Shown here: positions 11,933 to 23,875 of the stretch, piece after piece
Numbering within the stretch: the first letter of the stretch is position 1
Layout: every line of letters begins with the position of its first letter
NCBI GenBank assembly: GCA_025093985.1
Contig: JACAAK010000010.1
Location: forward strand, 211,501 to 275,500
Source: Calvatia gigantea
Taxonomy: Eukaryota > Basidiomycota > Agaricomycetes > Agaricales > Lycoperdaceae
DNA: 64,000 nt
Reading direction: 5' to 3'
Notes under the pieces: generated by a model
Database searches by the model: none
Told to the model about the DNA's origin: nothing
The model's input: the letters and a program-made list of their open reading frames with translations, nothing else
Position numbers and translations under genes: made by a program

Positions 11933-14900
11933 AGCAGTGAGTGGAGAGTGTGCCCTTGCTGCAGAGTGTAAATAGGTTCAGTGTGCTACCTGTAGACCAA
12001 ATAGATGACCATTCACCCCCACCCGCACCTGAACCAAAAGCCACACCACTGAAAACCCCTTCAACACCTTGCCGTCCTAAGTGGGAAAAGTGCCTTCCAC
12101 CCAAACCCGTCATAGCTGCTCTGGACCAATGTGGGACTTCACTCATGCTGCAAGTAGAGCTGGAAACTACAGACACAGCAGAATGCCGTGGAGTACGCAC
12201 TCTTGTGGATAGCAGTGCAACTGGCTCTTTCATCGACTGAGATTATGTGCAGACCAACAAACTCAACATCTGCACACTCTTCCGCCCACTTACAGTCTAC
12301 AATGTCGACAGCTCAGAAAATGAGGCAGGTCAGATAACAGAGGTCGTAGACATCATCCTTCACTACCACAACCACTCAGAACACTCCCTGCTTGCAGTTA
12401 CAGGACTTGGCCGCCAAGACTTGCTTCTTGGATACACTTGGCTCAAACAATATAACCCTGACATCAATTGGCAGATGGGTGAAGTCAAAATGTCCTGCTG
12501 CCCATCCAAGTGTGAAGAATGCAAAGTTGAAGCTAAAGCCGAGGCCCGTGCCTGATGCCTCCAGGCCTGCTGCATCTGTGCCTGCACCCTGGGCTTCTTT
12601 CCTGCCTTGGTAGAAGAAGTGGAAGAAGAGAACGAGCCACCTGCCCTGCCATGCACTCCCACAGATCTCTATGAAGATGATGACCGCATCTTTGCCATCA
12701 ATCTCCTTCCCCGTCTGGAAGAGATTCGTGCAACAGGTACCACATCCCAACGGCTAGCTGAGGCCTTCCACCACAACTCCCAGTCATCCGACTCACCTGC
12801 CGGGTTTAGAGAAATTGTCTCCTCCTACCTCCACGAGTTCAAAGCTGTATTTGCCAAGAAGTCCTTTGACACACTACCTGAGCATCGACCATGGGACCAT
12901 GTGATTGAGCTCATCCCAGGTACTGACCCGAAGGACTGCAAGGTATACCCGCTCTCACCCACTGAGCAGTCTCAGTTAGACAAGTTCATCCAGGAGAACC
13001 TCTCGTCCGGCCATATCCGCCCCTCCAAATCCCCCATGGCTTCGCCTGTCTTCTTCATCAAGAAGAAGGATGGATCCCTCCACCTTGTTCAGGACTACCG
13101 TGCTCTCAACACCCTCACAGTGAAGAACAAGTACCCTCTCCTGCTCATATCCAAACTCATTGCACAACTTCATGGAGCCAAGTACTTCACCAAGCTGGAT
13201 GTTTGCTGGGGATTCAACAATGTGCAGATTAAGCTGGGAGACAAGTGGAAGGCTGCATTCTGGACGAATCGCGGGTTATTCGAGCCGCTCGTTATGTTCT
13301 TCGGCCTCACCAACAGCTCTGCCACCTTCCAAACTATGATGAACGACATCTTCTGTGAGCTCATCATGGAGGGCATTGTCATGGTATACATGGACGACAT
13401 ACTGATCTTCACAAAGACTGTTGAAGAGCACTGAGAGGTCACCTGCCAGGTCCTGTAGATTCTTGAACAGCACCAGGTTTTCCTTAAACCTGAAAAGTGC
13501 GAGTTCGAGAAGACCCGCATTGAGTACCTCGGCCTCATCATATCAGAGAATAGTGTGGAGATGGACCTAGTCAAGGTCACAGGGGTACGAGACTGGCCCA
13601 CTCCGGCCAATGTGGGGGAAACGCAAGCATTTCTGGGGTTTGTCAACTTCTACTGCCGCTTCGTCCATGACTTCTCCCACATAGCCTACCCCCTCTTCGA
13701 CCTCACCAAGGCGGATACCAAGTGGAAATGGGGCACTGCAGAAGAAATGGCATTCCAAGCACTCAAGGATGCAGTCACCTCCTCCTCCGTTCTCCTCTCA
13801 CCCAACGACTCCGCTCCCTTCCACGTCGAAGCAGACAGCTCAGACTTTGCGACAGGTACAGTCCTCTCTCAGAAAGCGGCGGACTTGGACCAATGGCATC
13901 CAGTGGCGTTCTACTCAAAATCCCTCTCAGTGGTCAAATGGAACTACAAGATCCACGACAAGGAAATGCTGGCAATCATCTGCGCACTAGAGAAGTGGAG
14001 GCACTTCTTCGAAGGCACACACCACTAAGTTGAGATCTGAATGGACTACAAAAATCTAGAGTATTTCATGTCCGCCAAGAAACTCAACCACTGCCAAGCC
14101 CACTGGTCTCTCATACTCTCCTGCTTTGATTTCTGCTTGCACCACCATTCCAGCCGAACTATAGGGAAACCTGATGCACTATTCCATAGAGCTGACCATG
14201 GCATAGGAGCCTGTGACAATAAGAACATCACCCTCCTCCCTGATGGGCTCTTTGCCGTTTGCGCACTCGAAGGGATTTTGATGGAAGGAGAGGAGCAGCT
14301 CCTGTTAAAGGACATCCACTCCAGAAACCGTGCGGGTGAACAAGAGGAGGCAGTCGCTAAAGCTGTACAGGAACTCAAGCAGTCGTCAACAAAGACTGTG
14401 AGGAGTGCAGAATGGACAGAGCAGGACAGTCTACTCCTGTTCCGATGGAAGATCTACATCCCAATGGGCTTTGATCTTAGGCGGAGGATAGTAGCTCTCC
14501 ACTATAACACAAAGATTGCAGGACATGCTGGATGATGGAAAATGCTAGAACTTGTCTCCCGCAACTACTGGTGGCCCCAGATAGCTCAATACATTGGTCA
14601 GTATGTCTCTACCTGTGACCTCTGCATGCACACCAAGCCCATCCACCATCCACCGCAAGGAGAACTACATCCGCTCCCCATCCCTGAAGCCCACTGGGAC
14701 ACACTCAATGTAGATTTTGTGGTTGAACTCCCAGAATCCGCAGGCTACAATGCTGTCATGACAGTGGTGGACTCTGTTTCTAAATGAGCCCACTTTATCC
14801 CAACCCATACCACTGTCTTGGCCGAAGGCACAGCGCAGCTCTTCCTCCACAATGTCTGGAAGCTCCATGGACTCCCCAATGCCGTCGTTCTGGACCGCGG

Positions 14901-15975
14901 ACCACAGTTTGTCACTGCATTCACGAAAGAGCTTTACCGACTCTTAGGGATCAAGATGGCCACCTCAACAGCCTGGCACCCACAAACTGATGGGCAGACA
15001 GAGCAGGTGAACCAGGAACTTGATCAGTACCTCCGCCTCTTCATAAACAAGCAACAGAATGACTGGCATGACCTCCTCCCACTTGCAGAATTCCAACACA
15101 ACAACTACATCCATGCTTCCACCCAATACTCCCCCTTCCTCTTAGATACTGGATGTCACCTGTGCATGGGATTTGAGTTACATCAGCCACACTTGAACAT
15201 CAAATCAGTCAACGAGTTCATGAAGTGAATGGAGTTGACACTAGAGGAAGCCAAATCTGCACTGGTCAAGGCGAAAGATAACATGACCCACTACTACAAC
15301 CAATGACATACACCTGCACCTACATACAAACCAGGTGACAAAGTTTACCTCAAAGCAGACAACATCCAGACCACCCGCCCATCAAGGAAACTTTCTCACC
15401 AATGCCTCAGACCGTATGTCATAGACAAGTAGGTCAATACTAATGTCTACCGTCTCCACCTCCCCCGTTCCATGCAATGCCTCCACCCAGTTTTCAACGT
15501 TGTTAAACTCACACCCACACCACCCGATCTGATCGAGAACTGCCACACGAAACCCCCATCCAATCCCATCATTGTCAACGAGGAAGAGGAATGGGAAGTC
15601 GAAGAAGTCCTTAACAGCTGTGTCCACCGAAGACGACTTCAATATCTCATCAAGTGGAAAGGCTTTGGAATGGAACACAACTCATGGGAGCCAGCCAACG
15701 GAGTCCACACCCCAGAACTAGTCCAGGAGTTCTACCACAAACAGCCTGGCACCCCCCACCTCATCTGCGCACTTACTTTTGGCTCCCTTCCCTTTCAATC
15801 AATCCAACACCACACATCGAGACGCTGTGATTTTGGAGGGGGGGTGGATGTCAGGGCAACCTCTGACAGTCCCCCTGGACCGTCCCACAACTCTATGCAC
15901 TCACCCGCTCTCAGCCGCGTGGACATGAGTAACAACTGGAGACTCCAAAGGACAATGACGGACTTACGTACATAA
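11926..15975 (+). pseudogene. pol: Pol of B2 (PR-RT-RH-IN-chromodomain), stops inside
   Basis: About 1350 codons in one frame. Protease motif LVDSSATG (normally DSGA) near 12205; RT active site YMDD at 13387-13398; RNase H about 13790-14160; integrase zinc region about 14510-14640 and catalytic core with D near 14714, D near 14893 and E near 15000; chromodomain (YLIKWKGFGMEHNSWEP) about 15637-15720. Stops at 11938, 12238, 12553, 13432, 13456, 14026, 14038, 14533, 14785, 15226, 15304 and 15430, mostly TGA. The native TAA is at 15973-15975, 127 nt inside the 3' LTR. Confidence 0.9.
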
Positions 15976-16186
15976 TGAAACAATAGGACAATGGACAGTA
16001 ACGCAGTATATATTAACCTGTACACCTGCAGGGGACCCTTATCTGATTCTCTAAGGATTCCCCCGCAGGTATGTAGTCTATACAGTTGCTTGTAATACAA
16101 CTAAGGATTCCCCCACAGTTATCCACTCGCCTGCCTCATGAGAGCTTCGTGTCCCCGAGCTGCTCAGACTGCGGGTTGTCCTTACA
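15849..16186 (+). repeat. 3' LTR of B2
   Basis: 338 bp, TATATATT at 16007-16014 and predicted RNA start ATCTGATTCT at 16041-16050. The first 127 nt double as the end of the pol frame. The GTGTA duplication follows at 16187-16191. Confidence 0.9.
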
Positions 16187-18482
16187 GTGTAGAGATGGAC
16201 CTGGTCAAAGTCACAGAGGTACAAGATTGGCCTGCTCTGGCCAATGTGAGAAAAACACAGGCATTTCTAGGGTTCATCAACTTCTACTGCTGCTTCATCC
16301 ATGACTTCTCCTACATAGCCTGTCTGTTTTTTGACTTCACTAAGGCAGATACCAAGTGGAAATGGGGCACTATGGAAGAAGCAGCTTTCTAGGCACTCAA
16401 GGATATAGTCACCTCCTCCCCTGTTCTCCTCTCACCTGACAACTCTGCTCCCTTCTACATCAAGGCAGACAGCTCAGACTTTGTGATAGATGCAGTTCTC
16501 TCTCAGAGGGCAGCAGACTTAGATCAATGGCATCCAGTGGCATTCTACTTGAAATCCCTCACAGCAGTCAAACAGAATTATGAGATTCACAACAAGGAAA
16601 TACTGGCAATCATCTGTGCACTAGAGGAGTGGAGACACTTCCTTGAGGGCATGCATTACCAAATCGAGATCTGGATGGACCACAAAAATCTAGAATACTT
16701 CATGTCCACCAAGAAACTCAACTGTTACCAAGCCCACTGGTCTCTCATACTATCTTGCTTCAATTTCTGCTTGCACTACTATCCCAGCTACACTATGGGG
16801 AAACCCGACGCACTCTCCCACAGAGCTGACCATGGTACAGGAGCCCATGACAATGAGAACATTACTCTCCTTCCTGATAGCTTCTTCACCATCTACACAC
16901 TTGAAGGGATTTTGATGGAAGGAGAGGAGCAGCTCCTGTTGAAGGACATCCACTCCAGAAATCACACAGGTGAACAAGAAGAGGCAGTCACTAAAGCCAC
17001 ATGGGAACTCAGGCAGTCATCAACTAAAACTGTGAGGAGCATGGAATAGGTAGAGCAGGATGGTTTACTTCTGTCTTGAGGGAAGATCTATGTCCCAATG
17101 GGCTTTGATCTTAGGTGGAGGATAGTAGCTCTCCACCATGACATGAAGATTGCAGGACATGCTAGGTGATGGAAAACACTAAAACTCATCTCCTGCAATT
17201 ACTGGTGGCTGCAGATGGCTCAATACATTGGTCAGTACATCTTTATCTGTGACCTTTGCATGCACACCAAGCCTATCCACTGTCCACTGCAAGAAGAACT
17301 CCACCTGCTCCCTATCCCTGAAGCCCACTGGGACATGCTTAGTGTAGATTTTGTGGTTGAACTCCCAGAATCCACAGGCTACAATGCTGTCATGACAGTA
17401 ATGGACTCCATCTCTAAATGAGCCTACTTTATTCCAACCCACACTACTGTCTTGGCTGAAAGCACAGTGTGGCTCTTCCTCCACAACATCTAGAAACTCC
17501 ATGGACTCCCCAACACTGTTGTTTCAGATTGTGGACCACAATTCATCACTATATTCACAAAAGAGCTTTACCAACTCTTAGGGATCAAGATGGCTGCCTC
17601 AACTGCCTGGTACCCACAGATTGATGGGCAAACAGAGTGGGTAAACTAGGAACTTGATCAGTACCTCTACCTCTTCATAAATGAGCAACAGAATGACTGG
17701 CATGACCTCCTCCCACTCATGGAATTCCAATACAACAACCACAACCATGCTTCCACCCAATACTCCCCCTTCCTCTTAGACACTGGACATCACCCATACA
17801 TGGGATTTAAGCCATGTCAGCCACTCTTGAACATTGAATTGGTTAACAAGTTTACAAAACAAATGGAGTTAACACTTGAGGAAGCCAAATCTGCACTAGT
17901 CAAGGTGAAAGATAACATAACCTGCTACTACAACCAACAATGTACACCTGTACCTGCATACAAGCCAGGCAACAAAGTTTACCTCAAAGTGGACAACATC
18001 CAGACCACTTGCCCATCAAGGAAACTTTCTCACCAACGTTTCAGACCATACATCATAGACAAGCAGGTCAATGCTAATGCCTACTGTCTTTGCCTCCCCT
18101 GCTCCATGCAGCACCTCCACCTGGTTTTCAACATTGTCAAACTCATGCCTGCACCATCCGATCCAATCAAGAACTACCACACAAAACCCCCACCCAATCC
18201 CATCATCATCAATGAAGAAAAGGAATAGGAGGTTGAAGAAGTCCTTAATAGCTGCATCCACCAAAGACAACTTCAATATCTTATCAAGTGGAAAGGCTTC
18301 AGAATGGAACACAACTCATGGAAGCCAACTGATAGAGTCCACACCCCAGAACTAGTCTAGGAGTTCTACTGCAAACATTCTGGCACCCCCTGCCTCATCT
18401 GTGCACTTACTTTTGGCTCACTTCCCTTCCAACCAATCCAACACCATGCATTGAGATGCTGTAATTTTGGAGAGGGGGTAAA

Positions 18483-18810
18483 TATCAGGGCAACCCCCAA
18501 CAGTCCCCCTGGACTGTCCCACAACCTGACACCCTCACCTGCACTCAGCTGTACAGACATAAATACCAACTGGAGATCTCAACAGACAATGATAGACTTA
18601 TGTACTGGACAGTAGAGTAGTATATATCAACCTATACACCCGCAGGGGACCCTTATCTGATTCTCTAAGGATTTCCCTATAGATATGTAGTCTATACATA
18701 TGTTTGTAATATAACTAAGGATTCCTCTGCAGTTATCTACTCAGCTAACTTCACCTGCCTCATGAGAGCCTCACATCTCTGAGCCACTCGGACTGTGGGT
18801 TGCCCTTACA
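18483..18810 (+). repeat. 3' LTR of B1
   Basis: 328 bp from TATCAGGGCAACC (first G mutated to A) to GGTTGCCCTTACA. It is more diverged than the B2 LTRs. Flank GGGTA at 18811-18815. Confidence 0.87.
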
Positions 18811-19363
18811 GGGTATAGGAAGTGGTTCTGGAGATGACCTTGGCAAAGGTTGCTGGAAGGTCTCTGGATTCAAGGTTTGGGAATAGATTTGATACACTTG
18901 CTTGCTGGAGATGAAGTTCAGGTACAGTGGCACTACTTTCCATTCTGACAGGGTAGGTGAGGCTTTTCCAGGGGGAGTGGTTGCTTGATTTGTTTGAGAT
19001 AGGAATGTAGACACACTTGGTGCCTGTAAAGATGTTAACTCAGAAGTATTTATTCTAGTCTGCAATTTGTTGGAGCTTGTCTTTGGTAACAATGGCATTC
19101 AGTAGGGTGAGAATAGGGTGTTCCAGTAGTTTGTTTAGTTGGATGGTGGACAGGATGGAGGTGGGGGCCTCATTGTCCACAGGTATGACAGTGGGTGCAT
19201 GGAATACAAGAATATGAGGGGAGGAAGGGAGAGATTGGGCTTTTCTAACTGGGGAATTATTTTTGGTGGAGAGGAAAGAGATGGAAGAGAGGGAGGGAGA
19301 GGGGGATGAGGCCACAATAGTGGCTTTCTTTCCCTTCTTATAGTTTTTTTGGGTGGGTGCCAT
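18811..19363 (-). pseudogene. Third ORF of K, truncated by B1
   Basis: An ORF beginning MAPTQKNYKKGKK at 19363 lies after the chromodomain of K on the same strand. The frame is open to about 19055, then a stop; another frame is open for about 100 codons to 18811, indicating a frameshift or a spurious extension. It is Ser/Thr/Pro-rich. It occupies the same place as the zinc-knuckle ORF of D3, but I could not see clear similarity in the part that remains. Function unknown. Confidence 0.55.
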
Positions 19364-19479
19364 TGATGATATGAGTTACAAGTGTATTTGGGAGTTTTAG
19401 ATGATGGATGAGTCAGGAGAATGGATAGCTATTTATATCTATTCTTCTTTTTGTTTGTTGCAGTGTTTAATCAGTGTTC

Positions 19480-20211
19480 CTTTTGATACTTTCCCAAGGT
19501 TTCCTTAGCATATGGTAAGAGTTGTGCTTCAGTTTTCCAAGAGTTTTCTTTGTAGTCATAACCTTTCCACTTGATGTAATATTCCCTTTGTCCATTCTTG
19601 GTCCTATGATTCAGAATTCCTTTGATTTCATATTCTTCTTCTCCTTCTATTATGTTAGGGAGGGGAGGTTCTGGGTTTGGTCCATGAATATCATTTTTGG
19701 TGTATTTGGAGAGAAGGATGGCATAGAATACATTGTGAATCTTCCATGTTTCAGGTAGATTAAGTCAGTAGGAGAGTGGTGATAGTACTTCCTTTACTAT
19801 AAATAGCCTGAAGTGTTTTAGTGCTATTTTGCTTGATTTGAATGGAAGTTTTAGATTTCTCCATTCAAGCCATACTCATTGTTCTAGAGCAAAGGGTTTG
19901 AATTTAGATTTGATTCTATGTTCCATACATTCCATTGCCAACTTGTGGGCAGTGATGGCTTCTTTTTGGGTGTGATCTAATGATTCTATTCTTTCTTCAG
20001 TAAAGGTGAAGTTCAATTCTTTGAGAATTGTAGGTATTCCATAGGATTTTGTACTATACATAAGTTCAAAGGGTGTTTGCTTTTGATTGGAGTGGGTTCT
20101 TGAGTTATGGGAAAATTCAAGGATAGGGAGTACTTCAGACCATATATAGGGGTTTTTAGTGCAATAGATAGATAGGTAGGTAGAGATTTCTTGGTTGAAG
20201 TGTTCAGTAGT
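19480..20211 (-). pseudogene. pol: K pol: integrase C-terminus and chromodomain
   Basis: Minus-strand reading continues the integrase after the HPQSDGTTE motif: the stretch MYSTKSYGIPTILKE lies at 20061-20017 and a chromodomain (YYIKWKGYDYKENSW) about 19610-19540. Stops and frame changes are frequent. The frame joins 22306 exactly when the solo LTR is removed. Confidence 0.8.
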
Positions 20212-22305
20212 TATTATAGTGAGACTAGCTTGTTCCTAAGCTGGCCCAGTATCTATTAATATAAAGTGCTTATGGTTGGCTTTATATTAATGATATCAAA
20301 GGAGGCTTCTTCTCAAAGGCTTCTAGTTATTTATAGTTACTTACAATGTAACTATAATAACCTTCAGTCTATGATCAAGAGGTATGATCCTCAAATACAA
20401 GTGTTGTTCTTATAGTTGTTGATGAGAGATGTTAAGGATGGTCTTAAGAATGATTATAAGACTTGTTGTAAAACTTGTATTTGAGTCTCCACCTGACCAA
20501 GTAGAAACAATGGGCTCTACTCACCTGAGACCAATTGAGATTGGGACTCATCACCAAGGGTACACAAGGTTCTAGCAGGGATATAAAATCATATACACTC
20601 TCAGGACACTGAACAGACTTTATGCTAGTGGTAGAATTGGCTCATTAATTGGCAATGATTACCAGCCTTTCATTCTAATTCAAAAATAAATGCCCTTATT
20701 GTTTTTGAACTTTCTTATTGTCTCTGGACATAGGACCAATTGTAGCTGAGATTCAAAATCTGACTTACAACTGGCCCAGATTCTTGATTTGGTGCCTGGG
20801 GTACAACTGGTCATAGAACTGGCAGTTGCTCCAGAGAAAAAGTCAAATGGGTGGCACTGGTTAGTCCTGGAGGCAGGAAATGATTGATGCCTGGGTTCTG
20901 AGTCGGTGCTGGTCTTGGCACAGGGCACCAAGGAAGTCATGGGTTCTAAATCAGTGCCTACAAAAGGTTGAGTGGCCCAGGAGCAGGTGTGGGAGTGGAG
21001 TACTCAGGTAAATTGCAGCAAAAATGTAAAAGAGGAAAGCACTGAGATAAGAAACCAGCATATTTGCCTTAAAATACTCAGATAAGAATCCTCCTGTTGA
21101 AATTGTCAAATATATCCCATGTTGATGTTGTGTAAATATATTTTATCTGAGTGCCCTGCTCCTGCACCTGCTCCTGGGCCACTCAATCTTTTGCAGGCAC
21201 CGATTTAGAACCCATGACTTCCTCAGTGCCCTGTGCCAAGACCAGCACTGACTCAGAACCCAGGCATCAATCATTTCCTGCCTCTGGGACTAACCAGTGC
21301 CGCCTATTTGACTTTTTCTCTGGAGCAACTGCCAGTTCTATGACCAGTTGTACCCCAGGCACCAAATCAAGAATCTGGGCCAGTTGTAAGTCAGATTTTG
21401 AATCTCAGCTACAATTGGTCCTATGTCCAGAGACAATAAGAAAATTCAAAAACAATAAGGGCATTTGTTTTTGAATTAGAATGAAAGGCTGGTAATCATC
21501 ACCAATTAATGAGCTAATTCTACCACTAGCATAAAGTCTGTTCAGTGTCCTGAGAGTGTATATGATTTTATATCCCTGCTAAAACCTTGTGTACCCTTGG
21601 TGATGAGTCCCAATCTCAATTGGTCTTAGGTGACTGGTAGTTTTGACTGGCTTATATACTACATTCATGTATGTATTTGTTTATGTCTACATTAGAAGAA
21701 CAATGGTGTTTTAGTTTCCTATTTAAGAGAACAATGGGAGTTCTATATATAAGCCTTCCTATTTAGTAGTGTATGTATTTATATAAAAGTTAAGGGTATT
21801 AGTAAAGTGGTATAACTTTACTATGGTACAATAAGTATATGATTTTTAATCTAAAGTATATATTGTGGTATGACTTGTGAAGTCATATGACTTTGAAGTA
21901 TTAGTAAGTCTACTATTATTATGCTGTTCTAAATGATTAGAACTATAATAATAGAACTGTATAGTATTAAGTATAAGGTTTATACTTAATCTATTATTGT
22001 TATGTTCATCATACATTAAGATGTATGATTGTCTTCAAGAGTCTTTATCTACACTCATTGTAGTATAGATAGAATTTGCTGTCCATATATTATAAGAATA
22101 ATTATTATAAGAATAATATACTTAGATATATAGTCAACATTAAGACTTTAGTTCAATAGTCTTTGTTGTTATACAAGTCTTTGTAGACATTGTATAAATC
22201 ATTATTAATCAGAATAGATTATTGATCTATTCTTATCTAATTACTTGATTGATTATTCATCAAGAATGATGACTAATAATGCTATAAATATTGATATTCA
22301 TAACA
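20212..22305 (-). mobile_element. Solo LTR of a family 3 relative, with a fold-back insertion
   Basis: On the minus strand it starts TGTTATGAATAT and ends CACTATAATA (TGTTATAGTG type end, one change). Parts match the D3 LTR, including TATATAAG and the GTTTCTACTTGG region. Without the fold-back element it is about 980 bp. Flanks GTAGT (20207-20211) and GTGGT (22306-22310) form a 5-bp duplication with one transition. It splits the integrase motif HPQSDGTTE of K. AT-rich and non-coding. Confidence 0.78.
20522..21632. mobile_element. Fold-back (long inverted repeat) element, CACTA-like ends
   Basis: Two arms of about 490 bp (about 20522-21010 and 21145-21632) are near-exact reverse complements around a loop of about 135 bp. 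The ends are CACCTGAGACCAATT and its complement, and ACT is duplicated on both sides (20519-20521, 21633-21635). A 3-bp duplication with CAC ends suggests a non-autonomous relative of CACTA/EnSpm elements; this is inference. Each arm contains the same open frame of about 85 codons, probably not a gene. The uninterrupted site can be read in the D3 LTR near 24122-24130. Confidence 0.75.
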
Positions 22306-23875
22306 GTGGTTCCATCAGATTGAGGGTGGTAAGCTAATGAGAAGGATTGTGTGATTCCTAAGCATTTTATGAGGGCCTGTATGGAGTTTGCTTGGAATTA
22401 AGGTTATGGTCAGAGATTATCTTGTCCAGTAGTCTGAATCTGGCATAGACTTTGTCTATAATTATGTCAGCTATTCCTTTGGCAGTGATTTCTTTTGTAC
22501 AAGGAGTAAGAATTACCCTCTTTATAAGTCCATGGTCCACTATGGACAGAATTGAGTTGTAGCCATGGGATTTTGGCAAGTTAGTTAGTAGATCTATTGT
22601 AATATGGGTGAATGGTCTGGTGGAGATTGGCAGTTCAATTGGTTGTAACAGTGGATAGGAAGGGTTTCAGTTAATCTTGAATTGTTGGCAGGTGCTGCAA
22701 CTCCTGACATAGTTTCATATGAAGGTGCTCATTCCTGGCCAATAAACCTTGTTTCATGCTAGTCAATAAGTTTCTTGCTCTTCAGGGTGTTCTACCAAAG
22801 GGTGATTGTGGTATTACTGGAGAATTCATCAGCAAAGTTCCAGATCTTCCAGTATTATAACTTTTCCATTGTATGTCATGAGATGTCCACTTGATATGGG
22901 GATAATTCCATATTTTGAGTCTACAGCTTCTAGTAATTCTGATAGAAGTTATTTCATAGCTTCTATGGTGACATTGTCATATTTGGATGATAGGGTGATT
23001 TTAGTTTGTAGTTCAGTGTCAATAATGTAAGTGAATAGTTCTTCAGGGAGTACAATAATTCCACTAATAAATACCTCCTCAGGTAGAACAACAATATTTT
23101 CATTGTCATTGTCATCATCTGGGGTGTGGTCTGGTCTTTGTGATAGCATATCTGCAGTGGGTATCTTGGTTCCTGGGACATGTTCAATTATGAAGTGGAA
23201 GTGTAAGAGGAAACCAAGCCATCAGACTTGTCTGCTAGAGATATTTTGGGATTTCCTCCAAAAGGTAAGGTTCTTGTAGTCAGTCCAGATGGTTATGTGA
23301 TGTTGGGCTCCTTCTAAGTAATGTTGCCATTCTTCTAATGTGGTGATTATGGCAAGGAGTTCCCTGTTGTAGATTTTGTAATTGTGCTGAGTTAGGTTGA
23401 AGGCTTTTGATAGGAAAGCCACAGAGTGGTAGTTTCCATTTATATCTTGCTGGGATAGGACAGCTTCTAGTGTATACTTAGAAGCATTGGTTTCAATAAA
23501 GAGTGGTTTTGTTTGGTCTGGCATTAGCAGTACAGGTTTCTTCATAAATTTAGATTTTAATCACATGAAGGTAGCTTCAGCTTTGCTTTCCCATTTGAAT
23601 TTCTTGGTTTTGGATAGTAAGGAATTGAGTGGTTGAGAGATATTGGCATAGTGATGTATGAATTTTTGGTAGAAGTTACAGAATTCCATAAATTTTCTAA
23701 CATTATGGGTAGTACAGGGTTTAGGCCATTCTTTGATTCTGTGGAGTTTGGTATTGTCCATTTCAATTTTGTCAGGGGAGATTATCATGCCAAAATATTC
23801 TAAATGGGTTTTGTTGAATCCACATTTTTCAAGTTTTAGGTATAAATCATTGTCCTTCAGAATTGAGAGGGCTTC
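22306..23875 (-). pseudogene. pol: K pol: end of RT, RNase H and integrase N-terminal half
   Basis: Minus-strand frames give the RT tail (WPKPCTTHNVRKFMEFCNFY, near 23730), RNase H (about 23545-23220, with YNRELLAIITTLEEW), a linker, and the integrase core (SILSIVDHGLIKRVILT near 22550). Several frame changes and stops are present. It continues at 20211 downstream and at 38879 upstream. Confidence 0.85.

Larger units (their letters stand above)
10300..16186 (+). mobile_element. Family 2 Ty3/Gypsy chromovirus, complete copy B2
   Basis: 5887 bp with 338-bp LTRs at both ends, a primer site, an intact gag, a pol with stops, and a perfect 5-bp duplication GTGTA on both sides. It inserted into reverse transcriptase of B1, a copy of its own family. 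LTR ends are TGTCAGGGCAACC and GGTTGCCCTTACA, a 13-bp inverted repeat with one mismatch. Confidence 0.95.
8785..18366 (+). pseudogene. pol: Pol of B1, broken and split
   Basis: Left part 8785-10299 holds protease (about 9050), the linker and reverse transcriptase; right part 16192-18366 holds the end of RT, RNase H, integrase (zinc region about 17150-17270, core about 17340-17660) and a chromodomain about 18265-18340. The RT active site reads MDN instead of MDD near 10133. The 107-bp deletion at 10104/10105 removes the conserved motif upstream of it. Many stops are TAG or TGA at former Gln, Trp and Arg codons. The frame reads on into the 3' LTR as in B2. Confidence 0.87.
7322..18810 (+). mobile_element. 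Family 2 Ty3/Gypsy chromovirus, copy B1, split by B2
   Basis: B1 consists of 7322-10299 and 16187-18810. B2 sits between them with a perfect GTGTA duplication (10295-10299 and 16187-16191), and the joined frames restore the end of reverse transcriptase. B1 has a partial 5' LTR (cut by copy A), gag, pol with chromodomain and a 3' LTR. It is heavily mutated by C-to-T and G-to-A changes in CpA as well as CpG context and has lost about 107 bp of reverse transcriptase at the 10104/10105 junction. Its right flank is the third ORF of element K, which it interrupts. Confidence 0.9.

Noticed and set aside
20680..20940. Identical open frames of about 85 codons in both arms of the fold-back element as a duplicated gene
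   Set aside because: They are the same DNA in inverted repeat; no motif, no start conserved, and the arms explain the duplication.
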